From: an uncultured Desulfobulbus sp.
GTDB lineage: Bacteria > Desulfobacterota > Desulfobulbia > Desulfobulbales > Desulfobulbaceae
DNA length: 64,000 bases
Assembly: GCF_963665445.1 (NCBI RefSeq)
Contig: NZ_OY762276.1
Location: 3,113,501-3,177,500 of the forward strand
Direction of reading: 5' to 3'
Shown: in pieces, positions 27,243-36,262 of the stretch
Numbering within the stretch: the first letter of the stretch is position 1
How the letters are laid out: the number at the start of each line of letters is the position of its first letter
Position numbers and translations under genes: made by a program
The notes under the pieces: generated by a model
The model's database searches: none
The model's input: the letters and a program-made list of their open reading frames with translations, nothing else
What the model was told of the DNA's origin: nothing

Positions 27243-28997
27243 ATGAAAATATTGCCAGTTCTGCTGACCCCGTGTTGTATCGCCCTTCTCTGCCTCTCCC
27301 TCACATCCTGTTCTTCCCACAACTCTAAATTCGCCACCCGCAACGGACATCAAATCGGGTCCGGCATCAATGGCGAGGATGAGATCTCGGCATCGGAGCC
27401 CGAAGAAAGCGCCAACGAGGAACTTGCAGCCCTCAAAGGCCTGAGCGCCGAGCAACGAATGACCCTGGAGCAGGCGGGAATCGACGCCAGTAAATATGAT
27501 TTTCCCATCGTGCTCAACGATCAGGTCCAATATTATCTGGACCTCTTCCAGGGGAAGCAACGCAACTATTATGCGCGCTGGCTTGCCCGGTCAACCGCAT
27601 ATCGTCCCCATATCGAGGCTGAACTGAAAAAAGCCGGCCTTCCCAGGGATCTGGTGTTCCTGGCCATGATCGAATCAGGCTACAATCCCTCGGCCTACTC
27701 CCCGGCCAACGCCTGTGGCTTGTGGCAATTCATCGCCGGAACAGGGCGCACCTACGGCCTGACCATCGACCCCTGGATTGACGAGCGGCGTGAACCGGTC
27801 AAGGCTACCCAGGCCGCCATCGGCTACCTGTCCAAACTGCACCGCCAGTTCGACAACTGGTACCTGGCCGTGGCCGCCTACAACACCGGCGAAGGAAGAA
27901 TCGCCGATGCCATTGAGACCTACAACACCAAGGACTTCTGGGCGATTTCCGACACGGAAAGCCTGTACATGGAAACCAAGCGCTATGTGCCCAAGCTGAT
28001 CGCGGCCATCATTATCGGACGGGATCCGGAGCGGTACGGGTTTACCGACATCAAATACCAGGCCCCCGAACGCTACGAGCAGATTTCCGTTCCCGGCGGC
28101 TCCTCCCTGGCCGCGGTTGCAGAACTCGCCAATATTGATCTCAAAGAGCTGCGAACCCTCAACAACGAACTGCGCAAGAATCAAACGCCGCCCGATGGCC
28201 GGTATACCCTGCGTGTTCCCCTGGGGACTAAAGAACTGGTCGCCGCCAATATTCACAATCTCAAACCTGTCAGCCACACCGTCTATGCGACCCATACGGT
28301 GAAGCGCGGCGATACCTTGACGGCGATCTGTCAGCGTTACCATGTGAGCATGACCAACATCCTCAAGGCCAACAATCTTCGCAGCGCCGGTCTGCGTACC
28401 GGCCAACGGCTGCAGATTCCAACAACAACCTCCCAATATGTTGTTGCCAAGCAGGATGCCCCCAGCCGCAGCAACCAGGCAAGGGCAACGACGATCCAGC
28501 AGAGCGTCAAACATCAACTGAAATCCAAGGAAACCTTGGCCTCTGTAGCACGTAAGTACGGGGTTTCGATCAAAGACCTGATGCGCTGGAACAAGATCAG
28601 CAACCAAAACAAGATCCGCCAGGGCCAACAGCTTGCAGTGTTTGTGACCCGACAGGTTCCCACCGTCACCGTTGCCCGCGCCTCCCAGGGGAGCAAAAAA
28701 GCAGTTGCAGCAGCTTCCAAGGCAGCTGCCGCTCCCAAGGCCACGGTAGTCCTTGCTGCCGCAAAAAAGAAAAACGTGGCAAGTTCCTCTCCCATTACTC
28801 CGGCCAAAAAGAAGGCGGCCGTGGTTGTCGCCAAGGCAGCTGTACCCCAGCCGACCTGGTATACCATCAAAAACGGCGATACACTCAGCACCATCGCCCG
28901 TCGTTTCAACACATCCACCACCGATCTACGTAAACTCAATAAACTCAGCGACAACACCGTTCGTACCGGCAATAAACTGCTGGTCAAGAAGAGCTAA
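27243..28997 (+). CDS. mltD: Membrane-bound lytic transglycosylase with LysM repeats (MltD type)
   Basis: 584 residues. Lipoprotein signal ending LSLTSC (Cys23). The SLT domain has catalytic Glu144 in AMIESGYNPSAYSP and the companion motifs GLWQFIAGTGRTYGL and AAYNTGEGR. Three LysM domains follow (about 350-395, 425-470 and 537-583); the last two are separated by an Ala/Lys-rich linker. It cleaves peptidoglycan to 1,6-anhydro products at the outer membrane inner face. Two LysM are usual for MltD; three is a modest extension. Confidence 0.93.
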   Translation: MKILPVLLTPCCIALLCLSLTSCSSHNSKFATRNGHQIGSGINGEDEISASEPEESANEELAALKGLSAEQRMTLEQAGIDASKYDFPIVLNDQVQYYLDLFQGKQRNYYARWLARSTAYRPHIEAELKKAGLPRDLVFLAMIESGYNPSAYSPANACGLWQFIAGTGRTYGLTIDPWIDERREPVKATQAAIGYLSKLHRQFDNWYLAVAAYNTGEGRIADAIETYNTKDFWAISDTESLYMETKRYVPKLIAAIIIGRDPERYGFTDIKYQAPERYEQISVPGGSSLAAVAELANIDLKELRTLNNELRKNQTPPDGRYTLRVPLGTKELVAANIHNLKPVSHTVYATHTVKRGDTLTAICQRYHVSMTNILKANNLRSAGLRTGQRLQIPTTTSQYVVAKQDAPSRSNQARATTIQQSVKHQLKSKETLASVARKYGVSIKDLMRWNKISNQNKIRQGQQLAVFVTRQVPTVTVARASQGSKKAVAAASKAAAAPKATVVLAAAKKKNVASSSPITPAKKKAAVVVAKAAVPQPTWYTIKNGDTLSTIARRFNTSTTDLRKLNKLSDNTVRTGNKLLVKKS

Positions 28998-29011
28998 GGC
29001 ATCTGTCCATC

Positions 29012-29037
29012 CCGCCCGGAGCATCTTCTCCGGGCGG
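29012..29037 (+). terminator. Intrinsic terminator of mltD
   Basis: A 10-bp G/C-rich stem (29012-29021 with 29028-29037) and a 6-base loop, followed by a pyrimidine tract rich in T. Confidence 0.75.
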
Positions 29038-29132
29038 TTCCCTCCTTTTCCCTCTCTTTCCCCCCTCGTCTTTTGCCCAAGTTTTCTACCTTTGATTCCT
29101 AGGCTATTATCTCTTCTGAGGAGGGGAATTGG

Positions 29133-30568
29133 ATGCACACAGTGTTACTAACCGGGGCTACCGGCTACATCGGCAGAAGACTTGAGAGGATTCTTCGTGC
29201 AGACAAAAAGATAACCCTCAAGCTGCTGGTACGCGACGCACGAAAACTTTCGAGCATGACCCGCAGTCATGCCGAGGTCATAGAGGGCGACACCTTTTCC
29301 CGGGACACCCTCCACCAGGCCCTTGAAGGGGTGGACACCGCCTTTTACCTGATCCACTCCATGGCAACCGGAGATGATTTCAGCCGGCTTGACCGAATCA
29401 GTGCGGAAAATTTTCTTGCTGCCTGCCGAGAATGCAAGGTACGCCGCATTATCTACCTGGGCGGCCTCGGCCAGCCGCAGTCGGCCTCCAAACATCTGGC
29501 CAGCCGTATCGAAACCGGTGATATTCTCTCGAGCTGTCCCCAGGAGGTACAGACCATCTGGTTTCGTGCCGGCGTGATCATCGGCTCCGGCAGCACCAGC
29601 TTTGAAATCATCCGCCATCTGGTGGAAAAGTTGCCGCTCATGATCACCCCGCGCTGGGTCCATACGCTGCCCCCAGCCGATTGGTATCAATGATGTTCTT
29701 GCCTACCTTTCGGCAGCCATCAATCTTGAGGACACCGGAAACATGGTGGTTGATATTGGAACGGAGCCGATGTCCTTTTTGGCAATGCTCAGCCAGGCTG
29801 CTCAGACAATGGGGCTGCGACGCACTATTTGTTCCGGTCCCCTTGCTCAGCCCCAAGCTGAGCTCCTATTGGCTGGCCCTGGTCACGCCGGTTCCCTACA
29901 GGGTCGGCTTCGCCCTGGTGGAAGGGCTCAAATCCCCTACCCTTGTGCCCAATGACCGGGCACAAATCGCTTTTCCCCAGATTAAACCCGCCTCCTTTGT
30001 CCAGTGCGTGCACCAGGCTCTGCGGGAACTGGAAAACGATCAGGTCCTGAGTCGCTGGTGTGATGCAAGCCCCGGCGCGGTCTGCGATATCAGCGAGCAG
30101 GAACGGGCCAATGCGCTTGTTTTTCGCGATACTCGCATTACCTCTTTTTCCGGCATTACGGCAAAAAAAGTCTTTGCCAGCCTCTGCGCCATAGGAGGGC
30201 AACAGGGGTGGCTGAGCTATGACAGCCTGTGGCGATTGCGTGGTTTTATCGATAAAATGATCGGAGGTTGCGGCCTTAATCGGGGACGCCGCCATCAGGA
30301 GAAACTGCGCATCGGTGATGCTCTCGATTTCTGGAACGTGGTCGATCTGGTTCCCGACAAACGGCTGCTGCTCCAGGCACAAATGAAACTCCCGGGGAAG
30401 GCCTGGTTGGAGTTTGACGTCCAGGCGGAGCGTCTGGTACAAACCGCCCATTTCATTCCTCAGGGACTCTGGGGGCGCGTATACTGGTATGCGGTGCTTC
30501 CCTTTCATGCCCGTATCTTCCCCATGCTCAGCAAAAAAATCATTGAACGGACAACAACGCTGCCCTGA
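29133..30568 (+). pseudogene. SDR/NmrA-like protein with DUF2867, broken by two frameshifts
   Basis: Three reading frames carry consecutive parts of one protein. Frame A (29133 to about 29670) is an NAD(P)-binding Rossmann domain starting HTVLLTGATGYIGRRL. The next part, PIGINDVLAYLSAAINLEDT, is in a second frame beginning about 29677. The last part, from LFVPVPLLSPKLSSYW (about 29825) to the stop at 30568, is in a third frame and includes the DUF2867-like region. Removing one C from the run at 29670-29674 and one base near 29824 restores about 477 codons, the usual size of this family. Start has GAGGAGG upstream. Either a decayed gene or two assembly errors. Confidence 0.8.
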
Positions 30569-30751
30569 AGGCGCAGCAGCCGCGCAATCTGCTTTACAGA
30601 TTTTTTTACCCAAACAAGCTTAAAATGCGGTATAGTGGCGGCCTTTCGACCACATGCTCGTTTTTGAAACCTTGTAAAACGCCAACAACCTGGAAATCAC
30701 CTTCTGCGAATTTTCGCGACTTTTTCCGAGAACGACCTTTTTCTCGCAACT

Positions 30752-31948
30752 ATGGCAGCAGATACCTTTCCCCGACAGACCTATCCCGATGATGTGGTAG
30801 TCCTCCAGCAGGGGGGCAAAACTATCCTTCTCGTTGGGACGGCCCATATCTCCAGGCAGTCAACGGACCTTGTCCAACAGGTCATTGAACAGGAGCAACC
30901 CGATGCCGTCTGCATCGAACTCGACGAGAAACGTTACACCGCACTCTCCCGTCCCAATGCCTGGGAAAACCTCGACTTGAAGCAGGTCATCAAAACACGG
31001 CAACTGGCCACACTTTTGGTCAACCTCGTGCTTGCCACCTACCAAAAGAAACTGGGTGGGCAACTGGGAATTATGCCGGGGACCGAACTCCTGACCGCTG
31101 CCCAGGCTGCGCAACGGTTCAACATTCCCATAGCCTTGTGCGACCGGGATGTCCGCGTGACCCTGCGCCGCGCCTGGAAAGCCACCTCCCTCTGGAAAAA
31201 AGGCCTTCTTCTCGCAACCCTGGTAACCTCGCTCTTTGACCGCACCGAGCTTGACGAGGACAAGCTAACGGAGATGCGTAGCAAGGATGTGCTCAGTCAA
31301 CTGATTCAGGAGTTGGGGACCGCCCTGCCGCAAACAAAGGCGGTGCTCATTGATGAGCGCGACATCTTCATGGCGGAAAAGATCAAACAAACGGATGGCC
31401 AACGATTGGTGGCCGTGGTAGGAGCCGGACACATGGAAGGGATCAAGCGGTCCCTGCAGGAGGACAACCGCCACCTTCTGGAGGCGATCAGCTCGGACTT
31501 TCCGGGATCACGCATGGGCAAGATTCTCGGCTGGACCATCCCCGCGCTCATCCTCCTGGCCCTGCTGAGCATCGGTCTTGTTCATGGAGTGCATGAACTG
31601 AGCGCCAATGCCCTCTACTGGGTTCTGGCCAACGGCATCCCCACCTCAATCGGCGCGGTCCTGGCCATGGCCCACCCTCTGACTGTCCTCTCCGCCTTTG
31701 CCGCCTCCCCCATCACCAGCCTCACGCCCCTGATCGGCGCCGGCTATGTCTGCGCCTTTATCCAGGTCATGGCCAAGCCACCGGTGGTCAAGGAGTTCGA
31801 GCAGGTCAGCGTTGATATCGGTTCGGTGAAGGGGTGGTGGCACAACAAACTGCTTCGTATTTTTCTTGTTTTTCTGCTCACCACCCTGGGCTCGGTCGCT
31901 GGAACCTGGGTGGGCGGCTATAAAATTTTCAGCACACTCGCCCAATAG
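30752..31948 (+). CDS. TraB-family membrane protein
   Basis: 398 residues. The N-terminal domain holds the TraB/TIKI signature GTAHIS (29-34), the CIELDEKRY segment, and later ERDIFMAEKI and VGAGHMEGI. After residue 265 there are three or four membrane helices (ILGWTIPALILLALLSIGLV onward). TraB homologues include pheromone-shutdown proteins and are related to metal-dependent proteases of the TIKI group, but the bacterial role is unclear. No clear Shine-Dalgarno. It is 28 bases upstream of yhbY, so they may be co-transcribed. Confidence 0.85.
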   Translation: MAADTFPRQTYPDDVVVLQQGGKTILLVGTAHISRQSTDLVQQVIEQEQPDAVCIELDEKRYTALSRPNAWENLDLKQVIKTRQLATLLVNLVLATYQKKLGGQLGIMPGTELLTAAQAAQRFNIPIALCDRDVRVTLRRAWKATSLWKKGLLLATLVTSLFDRTELDEDKLTEMRSKDVLSQLIQELGTALPQTKAVLIDERDIFMAEKIKQTDGQRLVAVVGAGHMEGIKRSLQEDNRHLLEAISSDFPGSRMGKILGWTIPALILLALLSIGLVHGVHELSANALYWVLANGIPTSIGAVLAMAHPLTVLSAFAASPITSLTPLIGAGYVCAFIQVMAKPPVVKEFEQVSVDIGSVKGWWHNKLLRIFLVFLLTTLGSVAGTWVGGYKIFSTLAQ

Positions 31949-31976
31949 GGGCGGTAGACCTTTTCACACCATCGCT

Positions 31977-32306
31977 ATGAGTACAACGGAAAAAATCGAC
32001 ATCAGGCCGGAGCTGACCAGCTCCCAGAAGAAAAAATTGCGCAGCCTTGGCCATCATTTGGAACCGGCTGTCTATGTGGGCAAAGAGGGGTTGTCCAAAC
32101 CGCTGCAGCAGTCGGTGGAGGCCTCGCTCACGGCCCATGAACTGATAAAAATCAAACTGGGGCAGAATTGCCCCCTCGAACGGGAAACTGCGGGAGAGCA
32201 GCTGGCGGGGCTGTGTCAGGCCGCCCTGGTGCAGGTCATTGGACGCATGGTCCTCCTTTATCGACCCAACACCGATTTACCGGCGGCAAAAAGGATTGCG
32301 TGGTGA
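31977..32306 (+). CDS. yhbY: YhbY-type CRM-domain RNA-binding protein
   Basis: 109 residues from the ATG at 31977. CRM landmarks: LTSSQKKKLRSLGHHLEPAVYVGKEGLS (read as LTSSQKKKLRSLGH and VYVGKEGLS), the HELIKIKL segment and the C-terminal VQVIGRMVLLYRP. YhbY binds the 50S precursor and is thought to aid large-subunit assembly. The frame extends upstream into the TraB gene, but the start chosen matches family length. Confidence 0.92.
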   Translation: MSTTEKIDIRPELTSSQKKKLRSLGHHLEPAVYVGKEGLSKPLQQSVEASLTAHELIKIKLGQNCPLERETAGEQLAGLCQAALVQVIGRMVLLYRPNTDLPAAKRIAW

Positions 32307-32316
32307 GGAAGTGGTG

Positions 32317-32350
32317 CCCTGGTCTTTCCGCCCAGACGGAAAGACCAGGG
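32317..32350. terminator. Perfect hairpin between convergent genes
   Basis: A 14-bp perfect stem (32317-32330 with 32337-32350) and 6-base loop lies between yhbY and the convergent gene. No T-run follows on either strand, so it may act as an RNA end-stabiliser or weak terminator. Confidence 0.55.
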
Positions 32351-32369
32351 ACGCGCAGGCGGATAGTGT

Positions 32370-32810
32370 TTACAGATCGCCCCGGTCAAAAAGATCGCGG
32401 CGATCCTCAACAAACCAGTGAATGAATTTTTCCAGCCCATACTGCATAAAACGATCAAAATCCCAAGGATCGTCGGAAAGCATCTTTTTACAGTCATCCT
32501 TAATGGCATAGGCCCAGGCATCCATGATGGTACCGTCGGCCATGGTCACCTCGACAATGACCCTCTCGTATTTTTCCCCTTCAAATTCGTCGAGCATCTC
32601 CATGGTGGGCTCATCAAGATCCCAGTAGACCTTGCCAGGGACGGCTGACTCCTCTTTGCGTATAATTCCCGGATATTCCGAACCGCGGACGCGAAAACGG
32701 GCCCAGTTATTCAGAGTTGCTTCCTGTCCGTTGTAGGACTGCCCGGTCACGGCCTTCATTACAAGTGGCGATTGTAATGTCCCATAACAAAATAACGCTC
32801 TCTTTTCCAT
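32370..32810 (-). CDS. Gamma-glutamylcyclotransferase-like (AIG2/GGCT fold) protein
   Basis: 146 residues. The fold signature YGTLQSP is at 9-15, followed by GKVYWDLDEPTMEMLDEFEG, with the usual LDEFEGxxYxR block. Related proteins form 5-oxoproline from gamma-glutamyl amines or peptides. The C-terminal 40 residues are acidic and aromatic-rich (DDPWDFDRFMQYGLEKFIHW). The substrate cannot be told from sequence. Confidence 0.78.
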   Translation of the reverse strand: MEKRALFCYGTLQSPLVMKAVTGQSYNGQEATLNNWARFRVRGSEYPGIIRKEESAVPGKVYWDLDEPTMEMLDEFEGEKYERVIVEVTMADGTIMDAWAYAIKDDCKKMLSDDPWDFDRFMQYGLEKFIHWFVEDRRDLFDRGDL

Positions 32811-33437
32811 TATCCTTACCTGGTTATTCGATAGCTTTGAATTTGGTCAAACCAAGACGTTCCCCCTGACGAGCGTCGAGGCAAAAGGGCAACAGCACCC
32901 AACTGTCACACCGATACCACGTGCAACACACGGCCGTTCACCATGTGCTGTGTTCTTCACTGTCTAACCTTGTTTCAATTCCCCTCTACTCCACTTGAAA
33001 TTAGCGTTGCCCCCTCTTGTCGTCACCATGTGAGGATCACCATCCGTTCCTCATGGCTATCAGCCACTGTGCTGCTGCAAATTGTGAACGCGAAAGATAC
33101 TCCACTGGCGCAGTTTTTCCAAGGGGAGAAGATTTATATCAGTAAAATCTCAACCACATCTTCATCCTTAACGATGAGGCTCACCGTTCCTCTCCGTGGA
33201 TTGCCGCAATAGCATGCCCCCCTGAAGTGGACGAGGCGGCTACCATGAGAAAAACTGCAGATTTTCTACTGTTCAAGAGCAGACAGGTTGAGTAAAGTGA
33301 TTATTTTTCAGCGGCAGGCCCGAACCCCACAATCCATCGCGGGAACACGGACCTAACCGAGATCACCGCATCACCCAGCAAATGGTTCGTCCGGTACTGT
33401 TGACCGGGCCACCCTTTCAGACATCGAAGGAGTCAAC
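32811..33437. other. 627-base region upstream of glyA
   Basis: No credible gene in either direction. It must hold the promoters of the cyclotransferase-like gene and glyA. I looked for glycine, THF and ZTP riboswitch cores and saw none I could defend. AAGGAG precedes glyA by 7 bases. Confidence 0.4.
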
Positions 33438-34688
33438 ATGCATACCCTACAACAGCAAGATCCGGATATTTTCAGCCTGATCCAGCAGGAAGAGTTTCGT
33501 CAAAAGGATAAAATCCGTCTGATCGCCTCGGAAAATTATGTGTCCAAAGCCGTCATGGAGGCCACCGGTTCGGTTTTAACCAACAAGTACTCCGAAGGCT
33601 ACCCGGGTAAACGCTACTATGAGGGGCAGCAGTATATCGACCAGGTCGAGAGCCTGGCTATCCAGCGCGCCAAGGATCTGTTCGGTGCCGAGCATGTCAA
33701 TGTGCAGTCCTATTCCGGCTCACCGGCCAACCTGGCTGTCTACCTGGCCTTCATGAGCCCTGGCGATACCATCCTCGGCATGGCCCTGCCCCACGGCGGC
33801 CATCTGACCCACGGTGCCAAGGTTTCAATTTCCGGCAAATATTTTAATGCCGAATCGTACTCGCTGGATGAACAAACCGGTCTGCTCAACTACGACACCA
33901 TCCGTGAAAAGGCCCTGGCCTGTACACCGAAAATCCTTATCGCAGGCCATTCGGCCTATCCGCGCGTGCTTGATTTCGCCAAGTTCCGCGAGATCGCCGA
34001 TGCCTGCGGTGCCATGCTCATGGTCGATATGGCCCACTTTGCCGGCCTGGTCGCCGGTGGCGCCCATCCGTCGCCCTTTCCCTATGCTGACATCGTCACC
34101 ACCACGACCCACAAATCCCTGCGCGGCCCGCGCGGCGCGATGATCATGTGCAAACAGGAATATGCGGCCGCAATCGACAAGGCGGTTTTTCCTGGCCTGC
34201 AGGGTGGCCCGCACAACAATACCACCGCGGCCATTGCCGTGGCCCTTAAAGAGGCCGCCACCGACGAGTTCAAGGGGTATGCGGCACAGATTGTGAAAAA
34301 TGCCCAGGCCCTGGCCAAAACCCTGATCGACAAGGGATTCAACCTGGTCACCGGCGGCACCGAGAACCACCTGATGCTTATCGACCTGACCAACAAGGAG
34401 GTCACCGGCAAGATCGCTGCAAAGGCCCTTGATGCGGCCGGCATCGTCCTGAACTACAACGCCGTACCCTACGACAAGCGCAAGCCCTTTGATCCCAGCG
34501 GCATTCGCCTGGGGGCTGCGGCAGTCACCTCCCGCGGCTTCAAGGAGGAGCAGATGGTTCAAATCGGTCTGTGGATCGATGCCATCATCGCCGACCCGAA
34601 CAATACCGGACTGCAGGCAGAAACTGCCGAGGCAGTCAAGGCCCTCTGCGCCCAATTCCCTGCTCCCGGCCTGGATCATCTGATGTAA
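33438..34688 (+). CDS. glyA: Serine hydroxymethyltransferase
   Basis: 416 residues, full length. PLP lysine K226 in TTTTHKSLRGPRG, substrate motifs SENYVS (31-36) and NKYSEGYPGKRYYEGQ (49-64). It interconverts serine and glycine with tetrahydrofolate, feeding one-carbon metabolism. Single gene with its own ribosome-binding site and terminator. Confidence 0.97.
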   Translation: MHTLQQQDPDIFSLIQQEEFRQKDKIRLIASENYVSKAVMEATGSVLTNKYSEGYPGKRYYEGQQYIDQVESLAIQRAKDLFGAEHVNVQSYSGSPANLAVYLAFMSPGDTILGMALPHGGHLTHGAKVSISGKYFNAESYSLDEQTGLLNYDTIREKALACTPKILIAGHSAYPRVLDFAKFREIADACGAMLMVDMAHFAGLVAGGAHPSPFPYADIVTTTTHKSLRGPRGAMIMCKQEYAAAIDKAVFPGLQGGPHNNTTAAIAVALKEAATDEFKGYAAQIVKNAQALAKTLIDKGFNLVTGGTENHLMLIDLTNKEVTGKIAAKALDAAGIVLNYNAVPYDKRKPFDPSGIRLGAAAVTSRGFKEEQMVQIGLWIDAIIADPNNTGLQAETAEAVKALCAQFPAPGLDHLM

Positions 34689-34712
34689 CCTGGCATCGCC
34701 ATCAAGGCAAAA

Positions 34713-34742
34713 AAAAGGGGACGCTGATCAGCGTCCCCTTTT
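34713..34742. terminator. Bidirectional terminator between glyA and nuoN
   Basis: A nearly loopless palindromic stem (34713-34727 with 34728-34742), A-run on the left and T-run on the right, shared by the convergent glyA and nuo transcripts. Confidence 0.9.
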
Positions 34743-34759
34743 GTATTTGCAGGCAAATG

Positions 34760-36208
34760 TTATTGCAGCGTCTGCACAACCGTCCCGGCGAAGTCGACGA
34801 ACTTGGCCGGAAGCGCTCCCATGAGGCAGATGGCTACCACCAGGACCACACCGGTGACCTGAATCACGGGGTGGACCAGGATATCGGGCCGCTCACCGGG
34901 CTCACCGGTATAGGCTGCCTTGACCACGGAGAGATAGTAGTAGATGGCAATGGCGGTATTGATTGCCGCAAGACAGACCGCCACCAGATGATCGGCCCGC
35001 AGGGCCGAGGTCAGGATCATGAATTTTCCCATGAAGCCGACAAAGGGTGGGATACCGGCCAAGCCGAACAGACCGGCAGCAAGGACAAAAGCCATCACCG
35101 GCTGGCGCTTGTACAGCCCGTTGAAATCTTCGATGGTGAGATTCTCACCTTTCTGCGAGACGTTGCTGATCACCAGGAAGCAGGCAAGGTTCATCACCAC
35201 GTAACCGGCGATGTAGTAGATTGCCAGTCCGTACCCTTCACTGTCCAGCGACAGCAGGCCAAGGACGATAAAGCCTGCATGGGCGATACCCGAGAAGCCG
35301 AGCATACGCTTGATATCCTTTTGCACCAGGGCACTGAGGTTGCCGTAGAACATGGAGGCCAGTGCAAGTACCGCCAGCAGTTGGATAAGAAAGGCGGAAT
35401 GATCGGTGGGCAGGGAGAGAAAACGAATCAACAGGGCCACAGCACCGAATTTGGGGATGGTGGCAATGAAACCGGTGGTTTCATTGGATGCCCCCTGATA
35501 GATATCCGGTACCCAGAAGTGCATGGGGAAGACCGCCAGCTTGTAGAGAAAACCGGCGAGCACCATCACCAGGGCGACAACCACGGTGGGCTGAAGGTTG
35601 CCCTCGCCGAGAAATGCAAAGATGCCCTTGAGGTAGGTGGTCCCGGTGAGGCCAAAGAGCAGGCTCATGCCGTAGAGCATGAAGCCGGTTCCCATGACGC
35701 CAAAGAGGATGTACTTGATGCCCGCTTCCATCTGCGACCGTGTACCGGTGCTGTCGTCGCGCATCGGCACCAGCAGGTACAGAGCAAAGGAGGAAAGTTC
35801 GAGCGAGATGAAAATCGCCATCAACTCTACCGAGCTGACCAGCATCATCAGGCCAAGCACGCTGAGGAAAAGGAACATGTAGTACTCAGGCCTTATCTTA
35901 CGATCGATCGCCTTGAGGTTCTGGCTGAACAGGAGAAAGATGGCCAGCGCCGAACCTATCATCATCTTGAACAGCTGGGAATACTGATCAACAGAGTAGG
36001 CTCCGTAAAACAAGGTTGCCTGTTTATTAAAGGCAAGCAGCGTAGCGGCAAAGGTTGCGAGCCCAAAGGTGAGGGCCACCGATTTGGGTGCCTGTTCGGA
36101 GACATTTTTTCCAAGGCTGAGCAAAAAGAGCGCAAGCGCGCCGATGGTCAGCACAAGTTCGGGAAGAATAACCATAGGAAGTGCCTTTCTTCGGGTTTCC
36201 CCAAACAC
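34760..36208 (-). CDS. nuoN: Complex I subunit NuoN
   Basis: 482 residues, about 14 membrane helices. It keeps the antiporter-type charged residues: the helix-5 Glu in ISLELSSFALYLL, the helix-7 Lys in GFLYKLAVFPMHFWVPDIY, a helix-8 Lys in ATIPKFGAVALL and a late Lys in GFMGKFMIL. Proton-pumping subunit nearest the hydrophilic arm. Last gene of the operon; the start is 54 bases from the nuoM stop. Confidence 0.95.
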   Translation of the reverse strand: MFGETRRKALPMVILPELVLTIGALALFLLSLGKNVSEQAPKSVALTFGLATFAATLLAFNKQATLFYGAYSVDQYSQLFKMMIGSALAIFLLFSQNLKAIDRKIRPEYYMFLFLSVLGLMMLVSSVELMAIFISLELSSFALYLLVPMRDDSTGTRSQMEAGIKYILFGVMGTGFMLYGMSLLFGLTGTTYLKGIFAFLGEGNLQPTVVVALVMVLAGFLYKLAVFPMHFWVPDIYQGASNETTGFIATIPKFGAVALLIRFLSLPTDHSAFLIQLLAVLALASMFYGNLSALVQKDIKRMLGFSGIAHAGFIVLGLLSLDSEGYGLAIYYIAGYVVMNLACFLVISNVSQKGENLTIEDFNGLYKRQPVMAFVLAAGLFGLAGIPPFVGFMGKFMILTSALRADHLVAVCLAAINTAIAIYYYLSVVKAAYTGEPGERPDILVHPVIQVTGVVLVVAICLMGALPAKFVDFAGTVVQTLQ

Positions 36209-36262
36209 CGCCTCCCGGTCAGGGAGACGGGTTGGTCAGAGTAACGGGTTAGGAAAATATCG

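Noticed and set aside
33180-33437. Possible glycine, THF or ZTP riboswitch before glyA
   Set aside because: None of the conserved cores could be found; short G/C patches alone are not enough.
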